A DNA stretch of 64,000 bases. Source: Microbacterium sp. SORGH_AS_0888 (GTDB taxonomy: Bacteria > Actinomycetota > Actinomycetes > Actinomycetales > Microbacteriaceae). The stretch is from the NCBI RefSeq assembly GCF_030818905.1, contig NZ_JAUTAZ010000001.1, positions 1,054,001-1,118,000 of the forward strand, read 5' to 3'. Of this stretch, positions 15,343 to 24,014 are shown one piece after another. The notes beneath the pieces are model-generated. The model did not search any database and was not told where the DNA came from. It saw nothing but the letters and a program-made list of their open reading frames with translations. Numbering within the stretch: the stretch's first letter is position 1; the number at the start of each line of letters is the position of its first letter. Position numbers and translations under genes: made by a program.

Positions 15343-18300
15343 TCAGCGCTGGGGCCGAGCGCGGCGGGCGAGCAGGAGCCCGCCCCCGACGAGGACGAGC
15401 AGCACGGCCCACGCCACGCCGGGTGCCGGGTCGGAGCCGCCGGTGACGGCCAGCTGGCGCCCGGAGACGGTGCTGACCGGCGCCTGGGTCGACGTCGACG
15501 TCACCTCGAACGCGGCCCATCCGACGAGCGTGCCGGAGGCGTCCTGGACGGCGACCCGGTGCGGCCCCGCGCCGATGCCCTGCGGCAGCGTGAGCGCGAC
15601 CGTGCCGGTCGCGGACGACCGCGACCACCCGAGCGGCGTCGGCGACGAGTAGGCCGTGAGGTGGAACCAGGCGTCCGGCGCCAGGCCCGAGACCGTGAGG
15701 GTGCCGCCCGCGAATGCGGCGGTGATGCCGCCGCGCGGCAGACCGTCGAGCTGGGAACCCTCCGCGACCGGAGCGGCCGGGGCGCCGTCGGGCGCGGGAG
15801 TCGCCGTGCCCTCCCCGGGTCCCGGCCCGGTCGAGGGCTCGGGGCGAGGGATCGATCCGGTCAGGGTGACGGCGTCGCTCGTGGCGCTTCCGGCGCGGCT
15901 GGTCGCCCGTGCCCGAAGCGTCTGCGTGCCCGCCGCGACGTCCTCGACGCGCAGCACGGACGTCGTCGCCCCGGCGATGTCGATCCAGGTGTCGCCGACG
16001 AGCTGCTGCCAGGTCACCTCGGGGGCGGGGATGCCGTCCGCCGCGACCTCGAAGGTGGCGGCGCCGCCCGCGGCGACGGTGACCGGCACGGGCTGCGCGG
16101 TGATCAGGGGCGCGGAGTCGGCGAAGTGCTGCGCGCCGTCGGCCAGCGGGTCGGTCGCGCTGACGACCGCCCCCTCGCGCGAGGCGGCGACGGTGGTCGC
16201 GGCGAAGGACGCCGTGATCTGCCGGGGCGCCTTCTCCGGGTCCCTCGAGTTGCCCGTGGTCAGGAACCACCCGCGCAGGTCGTCGTCGAGGTAGTCCAGG
16301 AACGAGGCCGGGTAGCTGTGCGTGTAGGTGCGCGCATCGCCCAGCCCGGGCTTCACGTAGGGGCGGTCGGCCCACTCCGGCGTGCAGGCGAACCGGAACG
16401 TGCCGTCCGCGTCCGCCACCGGGGCGGCACCGGTGAACGTCGCGACGACCACGCGGCGCGCGCCTCCGCTGTCCTTGTTGCCCTGTGCGCCGCCCATGCC
16501 GCCGCCGTTGTTCCACGAGACCTCCGCCGTGAGCGTGCCGCGTCCCTCGCCGTCGATCGCCAGGTAGGGGTTCGTGAAGGTGAGATGGAGACCGTTCAGC
16601 CCGCCGTAGGGGCGATAGATCGCGCTGCCCTCCCAGACCGCCTGGAACTCCCCCGTGAGGGGGTCACGCCATCCGCTGCCGCCGTCGAAGACGAACCCGC
16701 GGTCCGCGAGACGGACGCCCGGGCCCGAGACTGCGCGCGCCCAGTCCCGGCCGTAGTCGTTGAGGTCGAAGGTCGCCTCGACGTTCGCGAGGCTCACCGC
16801 GCCCTCCGGAGCCGCGCCGACCACGGGCGCCGGCGCCGGCGCCACCGTCAGCAGAGCCGCCTCCGACGTCGTGGAGAGCCCGTTCGCCGTGAAGACGGCA
16901 CGGAACCGGCTGCCGCTGTCGCCGAGCGTCGCGGGCAGCGACAGCGTCGTGGAGGAGCCCCCCGCCACCGCCGTCCAGGTCGTGCCGTCCGAGGACCGCT
17001 CCCAGGAGATCGCGGGCGCGGGGTCGCCACTGGCCGCGGCCTGGAAGGTCGCCGTGGTGCCGGCGACGGCGTGGGCCGGGGCGGGGTGCCGCGTGATGAC
17101 CGGCGCGCCGTCGGACTGCGGCGGCGTGACGAGCGAGATGGTCTGCACCGGACCGGTCACGGATCCGAGCGCGCTGGTGAAGCGGGGCCGCCAGCTGGCA
17201 CCGTATCCGCTCGAAGGGAGGGACACGGCGTACTCGCCCTGTCCGAACGTGCTCCAGGCGAGCGGCACCGGGACCTGCTCGGAGCGGAAGGAGGGGGCGA
17301 CGCCGTCGAGCGGCGCGGGGAGCGCCGGCCGCTCGGCGACGACGTCCCCGGTGTCGGGGACGGCCGTCTCCCAGGTCGCGCCGCGCGCGGCCCAGTGGGC
17401 GCCGCCGTCGAGACTGTACTCCCACACTCCGTCGACGTCGCCGGACGCGTAGGCGGACATCGACCAGTCCATCGGATCGCCGACCCTCTCGGGTGACGAG
17501 ATCGTCGCCTCCGCCGGGACCGGGGCGAGCAGATAGGCATCGGTGTAGCGATAGGTGGCGTCGCCGGCCGCCGCGATGAAGCTCGACGCGTGCTCGTACC
17601 ACCTCCCGCTGGTGAGCGATCCCTCGACGATGCGGATCCCGTCGAACGACCGCGACGGGCGCTCGTCACCCTCCCCCACGGGGAAGCGACGGACCGTGTG
17701 GCCGTCGGCGGTGACGATCACGAGCTCGTCGAAGGCGTCCTTGACGTCGAGGGCACGCGGCGCGGCGTCGAGCGAGAGCGAGCGACGCACGATCGGCGCG
17801 CCGTCGGCATCCGTCTCGACGAGGACGACGTTCCCGGAGGCGTCGGCCAGCGCGACACGGGCGCCGTCGACGCGCACCCGCGCAGGCACGCCGACGCCCG
17901 GCAGATCCGTCGACCGCGCCGTGGCGGGGTCGTAGATCGAGACGACGTCGACGCCGCCCTCTCGGAAGGAGAAGAGGCTGCCGGTGTCGGGCGACATCGC
18001 GAACGTCCGCGTCCCGGCGCCGCGCAACGGCAGCGTCACGGCGCTGCGGACCGGGCGGAGCGCGTAGGAGATGCGCTGCGCCGAGTACGTGCCGTCGTCG
18101 GCGCGGTGAACCGCGAGCAACCCGCTGGAGGCGCCGTCGAGGAGGACCAGACGGGCGGGGTCGACGGCGGTCCCGGTGGGCTCGTCGACGGTCGCGCCCC
18201 GGAGCGAGTCCTGGCCGGTCGCGGTCACGCGCAGCAGCCGTGGCGCTCCCTCACGCGTTCCCCGGAGGAAGACCACGAGACGGCCGCCGTTGTCGTCGTC

Positions 18301-18654
18301 GTTGACCTGGGTGATCGCGACGACGGTGTCCAGCCGCCCCGTGAGGTCGAGTGCCGAGCGCACCTCGCCCGTCTCGGAGCCGACGACCTCGACGCGCACG
18401 CCGTTCGCGGGATCCACGACGGCCCGCAGACCGCTCCCGCCGAGGGCGAGCGGCCCCGTCCCGTCGCTGCGGGCGTAGGTGATCGTCGCGTTCGCGGAGA
18501 CCGCGGAGCGCGCGAGGGGCGTCGTCTCGAAGACGGAGAGCGATGCGGGGGCAGTGGCTGCGTCCGCCGTCGCGGGAGCGGCGACGGAGGCGAGGAGCCC
18601 GACGATGCCGATCATGGCGAGCGGCAGACGTCGGGACGATGGAGCACGTGACAC
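15343..18654 (-). CDS. large cell-wall-anchored HtaA-domain haem-uptake protein
   Basis: A 1103-residue secreted surface protein. Signal peptide about 1-32; residues 35-330 look like repeated beta-propeller-type strands; Ig-like repeats near 520-600 and 858-930 (ITRHPAPAHAVAGTTATFQA and a similar copy); one HtaA domain at about 625-820, opening ATFDLNDYGRDWARAVSGPG and including TFTNPYLAIDG. The C-terminus has LAVTGG near residue 1067, a hydrophobic helix and RRARPQR, matching a sortase signal. HtaA domains bind haem in corynebacterial haem uptake. GAGAGG precedes the GTG start by 5 nt and a DtxR/IdeR box lies just upstream. It is much longer than classical HtaA. No HmuTUV transporter is adjacent. 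Confidence 0.85.
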   Translation of the reverse strand: MSRAPSSRRLPLAMIGIVGLLASVAAPATADAATAPASLSVFETTPLARSAVSANATITYARSDGTGPLALGGSGLRAVVDPANGVRVEVVGSETGEVRSALDLTGRLDTVVAITQVNDDDNGGRLVVFLRGTREGAPRLLRVTATGQDSLRGATVDEPTGTAVDPARLVLLDGASSGLLAVHRADDGTYSAQRISYALRPVRSAVTLPLRGAGTRTFAMSPDTGSLFSFREGGVDVVSIYDPATARSTDLPGVGVPARVRVDGARVALADASGNVVLVETDADGAPIVRRSLSLDAAPRALDVKDAFDELVIVTADGHTVRRFPVGEGDERPSRSFDGIRIVEGSLTSGRWYEHASSFIAAAGDATYRYTDAYLLAPVPAEATISSPERVGDPMDWSMSAYASGDVDGVWEYSLDGGAHWAARGATWETAVPDTGDVVAERPALPAPLDGVAPSFRSEQVPVPLAWSTFGQGEYAVSLPSSGYGASWRPRFTSALGSVTGPVQTISLVTPPQSDGAPVITRHPAPAHAVAGTTATFQAAASGDPAPAISWERSSDGTTWTAVAGGSSTTLSLPATLGDSGSRFRAVFTANGLSTTSEAALLTVAPAPAPVVGAAPEGAVSLANVEATFDLNDYGRDWARAVSGPGVRLADRGFVFDGGSGWRDPLTGEFQAVWEGSAIYRPYGGLNGLHLTFTNPYLAIDGEGRGTLTAEVSWNNGGGMGGAQGNKDSGGARRVVVATFTGAAPVADADGTFRFACTPEWADRPYVKPGLGDARTYTHSYPASFLDYLDDDLRGWFLTTGNSRDPEKAPRQITASFAATTVAASREGAVVSATDPLADGAQHFADSAPLITAQPVPVTVAAGGAATFEVAADGIPAPEVTWQQLVGDTWIDIAGATTSVLRVEDVAAGTQTLRARATSRAGSATSDAVTLTGSIPRPEPSTGPGPGEGTATPAPDGAPAAPVAEGSQLDGLPRGGITAAFAGGTLTVSGLAPDAWFHLTAYSSPTPLGWSRSSATGTVALTLPQGIGAGPHRVAVQDASGTLVGWAAFEVTSTSTQAPVSTVSGRQLAVTGGSDPAPGVAWAVLLVLVGGGLLLARRARPQR

Positions 18655-18679
18655 GGGAACCTCTCAGATGGGGAGGTTC

Positions 18680-18698
18680 TTAGGTTAGCCTAACCTTT
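18680..18698. promoter_or_regulatory. DtxR/IdeR iron box of the HtaA gene
   Basis: TTAGGTTAGCCTAACCTTT matches the 19-bp DtxR/IdeR consensus TTAGGTTAGSCTAACCTAA at 18 of 19 positions. It begins 26 bp upstream of the HtaA start and, read on the minus strand, contains a TAGGCT -10 candidate. Iron-bound repressor would therefore cover the promoter. This is the clearest regulatory site in the window. Confidence 0.85.
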
Positions 18699-18718
18699 CT
18701 CATGGCCCGCGACCTGCG

Positions 18719-19282
18719 TCAGTGCGAGGATGTTCCGAACGCGACGTCGATGAGCATCGCGGCCGCCGCCCGGGCCTGACTCGCCGCATCCGGGGTGCCG
18801 GCGATCGCCGCCGTCGTCTGCGCCCCTTCGGCGAGGATCGCGAGCTGGGGCGCCAGCGACTCCGGCCCCCCGGCGTCCCGTACGAGACCGGCGACGTATC
18901 GCTGGAAGTCGGACTTGTGCGCACGGACGACGCGTGCCACGTCCGCATTGGCGGCGCCGAGCTCGCCGAAGGCGTTGATGAATCCGCAGCCCCGGAAGTC
19001 GGCCTCGTCGAACCAGCCGGCGAGGTAGTCGTAGACGGCGAGCAGACGCTCACGCGCGTCCTCGATCCGCTCCACCGCGGTCGTCACGCCGTCCACCCAC
19101 ATGCGGTGGCGCTTCTCGAGCACCGCGACGATCAGATCGTCCTTGGAGGGGAACTCCTTGTACAGGGCGCGCAGCGAGACCCCCGCCGCGTCGCGCACGG
19201 CGTCCATCCCGACCTGGCCGATCCCCCTCCTGTAGTAGAGGGCGTCGGCAGCATCGACGATACGGAGGCGGAGGTCGGTCAC
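18719..19282 (-). CDS. TetR-family repressor of the adjacent esterase
   Basis: A 187-residue TetR protein. The N-terminal HTH is LRIVDAADALYYRRGIGQVGMDAVRDAAGVSLRALYKEFPSKDDL and the C-terminal ligand domain contains WFDEADFRGCGFINAFGELG, a motif seen in a common TetR subgroup. The GTG start at 19282 is preceded by TAGACT with a 6-nt spacer, so the mRNA is probably leaderless. It is divergent from an esterase gene, and two near-identical long palindromes lie between them, pointing to autoregulation and local repression. Confidence 0.85.
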   Translation of the reverse strand: MTDLRLRIVDAADALYYRRGIGQVGMDAVRDAAGVSLRALYKEFPSKDDLIVAVLEKRHRMWVDGVTTAVERIEDARERLLAVYDYLAGWFDEADFRGCGFINAFGELGAANADVARVVRAHKSDFQRYVAGLVRDAGGPESLAPQLAILAEGAQTTAAIAGTPDAASQARAAAAMLIDVAFGTSSH

Positions 19283-19288
19283 GTCGAC

Positions 19289-19294
19289 AGTCTA
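19289..19294 (-). promoter_or_regulatory. -10 element of the tetR gene
   Basis: TAGACT (minus strand) ends 6 nt before the GTG at 19282. Operator 1 lies directly upstream, where it would overlap RNA-polymerase contacts. Confidence 0.45.
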
Positions 19295-19295
19295 C

Positions 19296-19324
19296 TTGAC
19301 GCGAGAACGATCGTTCTCTAGAGT
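19296..19324 (+). promoter_or_regulatory. esterase promoter
   Basis: TTGACG (19296-19301), a 17-nt spacer and TAGAGT (19319-19324). Operator 1 (19303-19318) fills the spacer almost exactly, an ideal repression geometry. Confidence 0.6.
19303..19318. promoter_or_regulatory. TetR operator 1
   Basis: Perfect 16-bp palindrome GAGAACGATCGTTCTC. The same 16 bp recur in operator 2, with centres 35 bp apart. Confidence 0.7.
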
Positions 19325-19333
19325 TCCCAAAGA

Positions 19334-19357
19334 CGGTGAGAACGATCGTTCTCACCG
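19334..19357. promoter_or_regulatory. TetR operator 2
   Basis: A perfect 24-bp palindrome, from CGGTGAGAACGA to its complement, containing the 16-bp core of operator 1. It lies downstream of the esterase -10 and before its ribosome site. Confidence 0.7.
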
Positions 19358-19386
19358 CGTCGACACCCCACGAAAGGGAGACGATC

Positions 19387-20346
19387 ATGTCCGGAAACCC
19401 GCACGCCCTCGCCCTCGAACCCGCTGCGCAGGAGTTCGTCGATGCGACCAGCGAGCCGCCCTTCCTCTATCAGCTGCCGCCCGCCGAGGGTCGGGCCGCG
19501 GTCGACCAGGTGCAGGACGCCCCGATCTTCCTGCCCGAGATCGACGAAGAGTGGATCGAGGTGCCCGGTGGCCCGAGCGGCTCGGTGCGGGTGCGGATCG
19601 TCCGCCCGCGCGGCGCCACCGGCGCACTGCCCGTCGTGCTCTACCTCCACGGTGCCGGGTGGGTGTTCGGCAACGCACACACGCACGACCGCCTCGTCCG
19701 CGACCTGGCGGTCGGGGTCGGCGCGGCCGTCGTCTTCCCCGAATACGATCGATCGCCCGAGGTGCGCTACCCGCACGCGATCGAGCAGGCATGGGCGACC
19801 GCACGGTGGATCGTCGATACGGGAGCATCGAAGGACCTGGATGCCGCCCGCGTCGCCGTGGCCGGCGACTCGGTGGGCGGCAACATGTCGGCCGCGCTGA
19901 CCCTGCTCGCCAAGGAACGCGGGGGCCTCGACCTCGCCGCACAGGTCCTGTTCTACCCGGTGACGGACGCCGCCTTCGAGACCGAGTCCTACGACCGGTT
20001 CGCCGAAGGCTACTTCCTCTCGCGCGAGGGGATGCGGTGGTTCTGGGACCAGTACACGACGAGCGACGCCGACCGCGCTCAGATCACCGCCTCGCCCCTG
20101 CGAGCCAGCCTCGAGCAGCTCGCCGGCCTTCCGCAGGCGCTCGTGATCACCGCCGAGGCCGATGTGCTGCGCGATGAGGGCGAGGCGTATGCCGCCAAGC
20201 TGCGCCGCGCGGGCGTGCCGACGACCGCGGTGCGGTATCAGGGGATCGTGCACGACTTCGTGATGGTCAACGCACTGCACGACACGCAGGCGGCCAAGGC
20301 CGCCGTCGCTCAGGCGGTGGGCTTCCTCTCCGAGGCGCTGGCCTGA
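19387..20346 (+). CDS. alpha/beta-hydrolase esterase (hormone-sensitive-lipase type)
   Basis: A 319-residue hydrolase with the HGAG oxyanion motif (VLYLHGAGWVFGNAHTHDR), the nucleophile elbow GDSVGGNMSAAL (Ser near residue 161), acidic EADVLRDEGEAYA and the catalytic His in GIVHDFVMVNAL. This is the HSL/family IV carboxylesterase layout, acting on short acyl esters or acetylated compounds in the cytosol. GGGAG precedes the ATG at 19387. It is controlled by the divergent TetR repressor through two operators, so its substrate or product is probably the inducer. Confidence 0.85.
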   Translation: MSGNPHALALEPAAQEFVDATSEPPFLYQLPPAEGRAAVDQVQDAPIFLPEIDEEWIEVPGGPSGSVRVRIVRPRGATGALPVVLYLHGAGWVFGNAHTHDRLVRDLAVGVGAAVVFPEYDRSPEVRYPHAIEQAWATARWIVDTGASKDLDAARVAVAGDSVGGNMSAALTLLAKERGGLDLAAQVLFYPVTDAAFETESYDRFAEGYFLSREGMRWFWDQYTTSDADRAQITASPLRASLEQLAGLPQALVITAEADVLRDEGEAYAAKLRRAGVPTTAVRYQGIVHDFVMVNALHDTQAAKAAVAQAVGFLSEALA

Positions 20347-20352
20347 GCGACC

Positions 20353-20392
20353 CGTGCCGCCCCCGCGCCGTGCACCGGCCGAGGGCGGCACG
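20353..20392. terminator. hairpin between convergent esterase and phosphatase genes
   Basis: CGTGCCGCCC (20353-20362) and GGGCGGCACG (20383-20392) form a perfect 10-bp stem around a 20-nt loop, directly after the esterase stop. Confidence 0.45.
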
Positions 20393-20427
20393 CGGACCCG
20401 CCCTCGCCGACGGGCGACGCGCCACCG

Positions 20428-21096
20428 CTACGCGGGCGTCGAGCGGTCCCCCGCGAGCAGGAGCTGCGGCATCTGGGCGAAGGACCAGGACCCGCCGCCG
20501 TTCGGCGCGAAGCACCAGACCAGATCGAACCGATCGTCCGGCCATGCGTCGGGCGGGGCCGGGTCGACGGCGCCCAGGTGCGCGACGATCGCGGGAATCG
20601 CCTCGTGCTCCCACGAGACGAGCGTGGGCGAGGTGACGCGCCGCAGCCGCTCGGCGAGGTCCTTCTCCTGCCCCTTGGCCAGATCGGTCGCGAGCGTGAC
20701 ACCCAGTGCTGCGGCGAGCGGTGCCACGGTCTGCGCCGGCCGTCTGCTCGCGCCGGCCGGGTTCGCGGCGATGACGGCCGCGGGTCGCGAGAGCCCGGTG
20801 CGCACCGGCACGGGCCCCGCCGCCGTGCGCGGATCGAACAGGTCGACCAGCGCGCCCGCGCGCGTCCAGCCGGTGACGGTGAGCGAGTGGTCGTCCGCAG
20901 CGCCCGAGGGAAGCACTCCGAGCGTCCCACCGTCATCCGGCTTCTCGCCGTGGCGGATGAGCATGACCAGCGGCCCGGCGTTGCCCGGCGACGTCCCCTC
21001 GGCGGCGACGTCCGGCGATGTCCCCGATGCGCAGCCCGCCAGGAGCAGCCCCGCTGCCGCCGTGCCCGAGACGAGGAACGCGCGTCGTGTCTGCAT
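20428..21096 (-). CDS. histidine-phosphatase-family lipoprotein
   Basis: A 222-residue protein. A twin-arginine-like N-terminus (MQTRRAFLVSGTAAAG) runs into a lipobox LLAGC with Cys22, so it should be a membrane-anchored lipoprotein. LIRHGEKPDD (His49) carries the phospho-acceptor RHG motif, and SWEHEAIPAI supplies the second catalytic His. It resembles the histidine phosphatase superfamily, but the C-terminal part is short and the substrate is unknown. Transcribed toward the esterase. Confidence 0.75.
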   Translation of the reverse strand: MQTRRAFLVSGTAAAGLLLAGCASGTSPDVAAEGTSPGNAGPLVMLIRHGEKPDDGGTLGVLPSGAADDHSLTVTGWTRAGALVDLFDPRTAAGPVPVRTGLSRPAAVIAANPAGASRRPAQTVAPLAAALGVTLATDLAKGQEKDLAERLRRVTSPTLVSWEHEAIPAIVAHLGAVDPAPPDAWPDDRFDLVWCFAPNGGGSWSFAQMPQLLLAGDRSTPA

Positions 21097-21144
21097 CCGC
21101 CCACTGTGCGCGTCGCGGCTATGCGTTCACCGCGGGGCGGCCCC

Positions 21145-21753
21145 TCAGTGCAGCGAGGCGTCGGGCGCGCCGACCCGCCAGTCGTAGAACGGCACCTCGA
21201 GTCCGCCGCGGGTCGGCGCGCAGAGGAAGGGCCCCGCGGTCACGCCGCGCCGCGCGTCGAGGGGCAGCAGCCGCACGAGCTGCCAGGCCGCGTCCTCGAC
21301 GCGCGCACGCACCGTGAGCGCGTCACCGGCCCAGCTCACGCGGAACGTCACACGCCGGTCGAGCCACTCCGGAGCCGGTGTCGCCGACCAGTCCGAGCGA
21401 CCGTGCGTGACCACCGCGCCGATCGCCGGCACCCCGTCCGCGAACTCGATGCCCGCCTTGACCCAGTGCTCGTCGGACGCGCGGACGAAGATGCCCGCCT
21501 GGTCGAACTGCGTCGTCAACGGCGTGCCGAACTCGACCTCCATCGCGCTGTCGTGCTCGAAGGGGACCACGAGGGCGTGCTCGCTGTCGTGGACGAAGCC
21601 GTAGGCCGTGTGACGCCATGCATCGCTGCCTTCGACGGCGGTGACCAGGAGCGCGCCGTCGTGCGTCCTTCGGGTCGCGACGGGCGGATGCGTCCACGCG
21701 CCCGCTCGCCAGTCGATGCGCCGCGTCGCCTCTGAGTCACCGGTCCGAGCCAT
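21145..21753 (-). CDS. DUF1349 (concanavalin-like beta-sandwich) protein
   Basis: A 202-residue beta-rich protein with the DUF1349 signature regions FDQAGIFVRASDEHWVKAGIEFADGVPAIGAVVT and the C-terminal FLCAPTRGGLEVPFYDWRVG. The fold resembles lectin/glucanase sandwiches, and a carbohydrate-related role is often suspected but unproven. TACGGT (21761-21766) ends 7 nt before the ATG, suggesting a leaderless transcript. No partner gene is evident. Confidence 0.75.
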   Translation of the reverse strand: MARTGDSEATRRIDWRAGAWTHPPVATRRTHDGALLVTAVEGSDAWRHTAYGFVHDSEHALVVPFEHDSAMEVEFGTPLTTQFDQAGIFVRASDEHWVKAGIEFADGVPAIGAVVTHGRSDWSATPAPEWLDRRVTFRVSWAGDALTVRARVEDAAWQLVRLLPLDARRGVTAGPFLCAPTRGGLEVPFYDWRVGAPDASLH

Positions 21754-21853
21754 GGCTTCGACCGTACCGAGATGTGCGCCGCTTCACGACCCGCCGCGCA
21801 GGGACACGAGGACGGAGGCCGTGGCTCAGGGGCGGCGAGCGCGCGGCCGTGGC

Positions 21854-23908
21854 TCAGGGGCACGAGTAGAGCGTGAATCCGAGCGCCTGAGAGGATCCGC
21901 CGCGCGACCCGGCGTCGGCGTCGCGGCTGCGGACCCCGGCGCGGGCCGAGGACGCGGCATCCCCGTCGTCACGCACGGAGACCTGCTCGTGCGACGACTG
22001 GTCCGCGACCGGCCCCTCGCCCACGGGGGACTCCCAGGACTGCACGGTCGCGCACGCGTCGTCGTCGACGGCCTGGCGGACGGGGTCGTTCTGCGCGGCA
22101 TGGTCCTTCACGACGACGAGATGGACCTCCCCGGAGGCGAGGAGCGAACGCACCTGCGCCTCCGTGAAGACCTCCGCCTGGCCCGAGTAGCCTCCGTCGG
22201 TGAGCACGTCCTGTCCGGTGGCATCGATGAGGGGAGCCGCCACGCTCCACGCATCGGTGATCAGCAGCGGAGCGCCGTCGGATCCGCCCCCGTGCGCGCG
22301 GACGTCCGTGAGCAGCTGGCTCATCGACGTCGACAGAGCCGAGTCGCCGCCCCACATCGCGGGTGCCGAGATCGTGAAGCCCGGGGTCTCCGATCCCGAG
22401 ACCTCGCCGAAGCGCGCCGCCGCGCTGCGGACTCCGACCGAGGCGTCACCCCCCGAGCCGTCGCGCGCGGCATCGAGCACCTGCGCGCTGAAGAGCGCCG
22501 GCCCCGCCACGACGGCGATCAGCGCGGCTGCGGCGAGCGCGGGCGCCCCGCGACGAGAGGCCGGGACCGGCCCGCGCACGGCCGCGGCGACGGCAGCGAG
22601 GAGGCCGAGGGCGAACAGCACGTACATCGGCGCCGCGAGCGCGATCGGCATCTCCCCCGCGGCCGCGAGCACGGCGCCCCAGACCCCCTGCACCAGGATG
22701 AGGGCGGGGAGCACGCACCGCGCGGCGACGTGCGGGGAGCGTCGGAGCCGGAGCCCCTCGGCCGCCGCGAGTGCCGTGAGGAGCGTGAGCTGGACGCCGA
22801 GAGCCGCGAGATATGCCGTGTGCGGCATGCGCGCGGCCGAGAGCACGCCCGCGGCCGTCACGAGCCACACCGACAGCGTGACGACGCTCGCGAAGCCGAC
22901 TCGATCGGCCGGGGTGCGCGCGGCCGCGGCCCGACGCGGCCACCACCGCCAGAGCCCGAGGGCGATCCCGGCGAGCGCTGCCGGGTACAGCCAGCCGATC
23001 TGCGTCGTGTACAGCGGATCGAGGAGCTTGACGAAGGAGTCCTGCGGGCCCGTGCCGTGGCCCGCGCCACCGCCCGCCTCCACGGCGCCGGCGACGGCGT
23101 TGGGCAGCAGACGGTCGATGCCGTTGTACCCGAAGACCATCGCGAAGACGTCGTCGTTCGTGGAGCCGTCGACGAAGGGTCGTGAGGATGCGGGGATGAG
23201 CTCCACGACCACCATCCAGGCGATCGAGGAGACCACCGCGGCACCGGTCACCGTCGCGGCGCGCCCGATCCTGCGGCCCCAGGGACAGCCGAGCGCGAGC
23301 AACGTGCCGAGGGCGAGCGCGGGCAGGAGGAACCAGGCCTGCATCATCTTGGCCTGGAATCCGATCCCCACGAACAGCCCGGCCAGCAGCAGCGGCCACC
23401 AGCGCGCCGTGAGAGCCGCGCGCTGCCACCACACGAGCGCGACGGCGAGCGACATCGTCAGCAGGCCGTCCTCCATCGGGTGCCCGAACATCGAGACGAA
23501 GATGGGCGTCGAGGCGGCGGCCGCCGCGGCGAGAAGCCCGCCCGCACGGCCGAGCCAGCGCAGGGCCACGAGCGAGCATGCCCAGACGGTGACGAGTCCT
23601 TCGACGACCTGCGGCAGCGCGAGAGCGGACGTCGAGTCGCCGAAGAGGCGGAGGCTGAGCGCCTGCGGCACCGCGAATCCGCTCAGCTTGTCCAGGGTCA
23701 CGGTCGCGCCCGGGTCGAACGCTCCGAAGAAGAGCGCCTTCCACGACTCCGACATCGATCGGGCGGACGCCTCATAGAAGGCGAAGTCGCCGCCGCGGGC
23801 GAGGTTCCAGGACATGAGCACCATGGCGGCCAGGAGGATGGCGGCGAGCGTGAGGCGCGCCCACCAGGACTCGCGCCACCAGCGCGGAAGAGTCGCGTGT
23901 TCGGACAC
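21854..23908 (-). CDS. GT39-type membrane glycosyltransferase
   Basis: A 684-residue polytopic membrane protein of the ArnT/PMT superfamily. Near the N-terminus is GGDFAFYEASARSM (the conserved acidic loop after the first helix), followed by DKLSGFAVPQALSLRLFG and about 11 membrane helices, then a soluble C-terminal domain with DAWSVAAPLIDATGQDVLTDGGYSG. It resembles YkcB-like proteins that move a polyprenyl-linked sugar to an extracytoplasmic acceptor. TACGTT (23916-23921) ends 7 nt before the GTG start. No prenyl-phosphoglycosyltransferase partner is adjacent. Confidence 0.8.
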   Translation of the reverse strand: MSEHATLPRWWRESWWARLTLAAILLAAMVLMSWNLARGGDFAFYEASARSMSESWKALFFGAFDPGATVTLDKLSGFAVPQALSLRLFGDSTSALALPQVVEGLVTVWACSLVALRWLGRAGGLLAAAAAASTPIFVSMFGHPMEDGLLTMSLAVALVWWQRAALTARWWPLLLAGLFVGIGFQAKMMQAWFLLPALALGTLLALGCPWGRRIGRAATVTGAAVVSSIAWMVVVELIPASSRPFVDGSTNDDVFAMVFGYNGIDRLLPNAVAGAVEAGGGAGHGTGPQDSFVKLLDPLYTTQIGWLYPAALAGIALGLWRWWPRRAAAARTPADRVGFASVVTLSVWLVTAAGVLSAARMPHTAYLAALGVQLTLLTALAAAEGLRLRRSPHVAARCVLPALILVQGVWGAVLAAAGEMPIALAAPMYVLFALGLLAAVAAAVRGPVPASRRGAPALAAAALIAVVAGPALFSAQVLDAARDGSGGDASVGVRSAAARFGEVSGSETPGFTISAPAMWGGDSALSTSMSQLLTDVRAHGGGSDGAPLLITDAWSVAAPLIDATGQDVLTDGGYSGQAEVFTEAQVRSLLASGEVHLVVVKDHAAQNDPVRQAVDDDACATVQSWESPVGEGPVADQSSHEQVSVRDDGDAASSARAGVRSRDADAGSRGGSSQALGFTLYSCP

Positions 23909-24014
23909 GACGGCGAACGTAGGGGCGCCCGCTCGGGGCTTTCCCTGTGCGAGCTATCCGCGGGATGTGAGCGACCAGGTCCGGCCCGAGGCACTCTCGG
24001 AGCGCGGCCGCCGG

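Noticed and set aside
15211..17496. 761-codon plus-strand frame across the HtaA gene
   Set aside because: Antisense to a protein with clear domains, signal peptide and sortase signal; its own translation is Arg/Gly-rich and featureless.
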